Assembly (NCBI RefSeq): GCF_900103935.1
Contig: NZ_FNIC01000006.1
Coordinates: 62,001-126,000, forward strand
Reading direction: 5' to 3'
Source: Nocardioides szechwanensis
GTDB taxonomy: Bacteria; Actinomycetota; Actinomycetes; Propionibacteriales; Nocardioidaceae
Length of the DNA stretch: 64,000 nt
Under the pieces are notes generated by a model. It saw only the letters and a program-made list of their open reading frames with translations. It was not told where the DNA came from and did not search any database. A program made the position numbers and the translations under genes. Below, in pieces: positions 63,101 to 64,000 of the stretch (position 1 is its first letter; each line of letters opens with the position of its first letter).

Positions 63101-64000
63101 CGATGAGCCCTTGCTCGACGAGCCAGTCGATGGCGATGTCCTCGGGGTCCTCACCGTCGACGTCGGCCTTGGCGTTGAGCTCCTGCATCACCTCGGTGGT
63201 CAGCAGCGGGGAGACCTCGGCCATGACGTCGGCGATCTCGGGGTACTCCTCCAAGGCGGCAGCGTCGAGGGTGAAGGCGCCCTGGTAGACGGGGAAGAAC
63301 TTCTGGTCGTCCTCCATCACCAGCAGGTCCATCGCCTGGATCCGACCGTCGGTTGCGAAGACCTCGCCGAAGTTGCAGTCCGTCCCCTCCTGGGTCGCGG
63401 TGTAGATGACGCCGGTGTCGAGCATCACGAGGTCGTCGTCGGAGACGTCGAAGCCGTAGGCGCCCTTGAGGCCCGGCCACCCGTCGTCGCGGGTGCTGAA
63501 CTCGCTCTCGATGCAGAACGTCTGCTCGTCGGCGGCCAGCGCGGCGACGTCGCTCAGGGTCGAGACCCCGAGCTCCTCGGCCTTGTCCTGACGGATGGCG
63601 AAAGCGTAGGTGTTGTTGAACGGCGCGGGGTCGAGCCACGCGATGTCGTTCTCGGCGTCAGCCTCTTTGACCGCCTGGAACTGCTCCTCCGGGTCGGTGA
63701 TCGGCTTGGTCTGGTTGTTGTAGCTGATCCAGGACGTGCCGGTGTACTCCCAGTAGCCGAGGAAGTCACCGCCCTCAAGGGCCTGGCGCACGTTGGCGGA
63801 GCCGACGAGCTGGGTGTTGACGTCCACGTCGGCGCCGTTGGCGTTGAGCAGCTCACCGGTGATGTGCGCGAGGATGTACTGCTCGGAGAAGTCCTTGGAG
63901 CCGATGGTGCCGGTCAAGCCTTCGAGGTCGCCTTCGCCGCCACCCCCGGAGGACGAGCCGCCGCAGGCGGAGGTCAGTGCCAGGACACTCAGGCTGAGCG
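63093..64000 (-). CDS. Glycine betaine/choline-type ABC transporter binding lipoprotein, 5' end outside the window
   Basis: About 302 residues are visible. A lipobox (ALTSAC) followed by a Gly/Ser linker precedes GSKDFSEQYILAHITGELL, the opening of the OpuAC/ProX family that binds glycine betaine, choline or carnitine. Later FLGYWEYTGTSWISY and NNTYAFAIRQDKAEELG support this. The signal peptide start lies beyond 64000. Its stop overlaps the Fae-like gene by eight nt, so it is part of that operon. The permease and ATPase would be outside the window, upstream. Confidence 0.88.
   Translation of the reverse strand, partial: LSLSVLALTSACGGSSSGGGGEGDLEGLTGTIGSKDFSEQYILAHITGELLNANGADVDVNTQLVGSANVRQALEGGDFLGYWEYTGTSWISYNNQTKPITDPEEQFQAVKEADAENDIAWLDPAPFNNTYAFAIRQDKAEELGVSTLSDVAALAADEQTFCIESEFSTRDDGWPGLKGAYGFDVSDDDLVMLDTGVIYTATQEGTDCNFGEVFATDGRIQAMDLLVMEDDQKFFPVYQGAFTLDAAALEEYPEIADVMAEVSPLLTTEVMQELNAKADVDGEDPEDIAIDWLVEQGLIDE

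Overview
The window is high-GC DNA from an actinobacterium, most likely a Nocardioides-type member of the Nocardioidaceae. The evidence is very high GC, frequent GTG starts, chains of ATGA/GTGA stop-start overlaps, an SsgA-family protein, F420-type PPOX proteins, a DUF222/HNH protein, and actinobacterial synteny (alaS-ruvX-mltG-aroE-aroC; thrS-HIT-pgsA-pdxS; ruvCAB-yajC-secDF-apt-relA-hisS-aspS).

Layout. 1-9091 is a minus-strand housekeeping run: rarA, two small membrane proteins, alaS, ruvX, mltG, aroE, a prepilin peptidase and aroC (cut by the window edge). 9066-15382 is a complete five-gene peptide ABC importer in the order permease C, binding protein, permease B, ATPase D, ATPase F, with RNA hairpins around the binding-protein gene. 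15548-30872 is core translation, stringent response, protein export and recombination: pdxT, yebC, ruvCAB (with a LexA-type box), yajC, secD, secF, apt, relA, then hisS-aspS with an MBL hydrolase, and a divergent DUF349 gene. 30882-37593 is an accessory block inserted between pdxT and pdxS, which normally touch. It holds two tandem lipoprotein carboxylesterases and a five-gene SipW/CalY-like secretion cluster. One of its two signal peptidases carries a C-terminal extension that looks like its own class of substrate. 37784-44734 returns to core synteny (pdxS, pgsA, AP4A-phosphorylase-like HIT protein, thrS) with added genes, and without the two phosphatidylinositol-mannoside genes expected between pgsA and pdxS.

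44844-55440 is a plastic region. It has a carboxypeptidase-regulatory-like secreted protein, a decayed toxin beside an antitoxin-like regulator, a pseudo-tRNA beside tRNA-Val(CAC), ssgA, a class IV aminotransferase, a tRNA-Gly/Cys/Val operon, an IS3-family element, two gene fragments fused back to back, a DUF222/HNH gene with a LexA-type box inside its promoter, a PPOX protein, a GmrSD-like DUF262 protein and a DUF2510-PASTA-Excalibur protein. A piece of the Excalibur gene and its downstream flank is duplicated about 5 kb away.

55446-64000 holds two VOC proteins and a catabolic operon on the minus strand. Its order is a glycine-betaine/choline-type binding protein (cut by the window end), a formaldehyde-activating-enzyme homologue, a hydroxyisobutyrate-dehydrogenase-type reductase, an aldehyde dehydrogenase, an SDR, an FAD oxidase of the alkylglycerone-phosphate-synthase type and an FGGY kinase. 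Together they suggest import and oxidation of a methylated or polyol-like compound with formaldehyde handling; the substrate is unknown. The two most unusual systems are the SipW/CalY cluster with its peptidase-substrate fusion and the Fae-containing catabolic operon.
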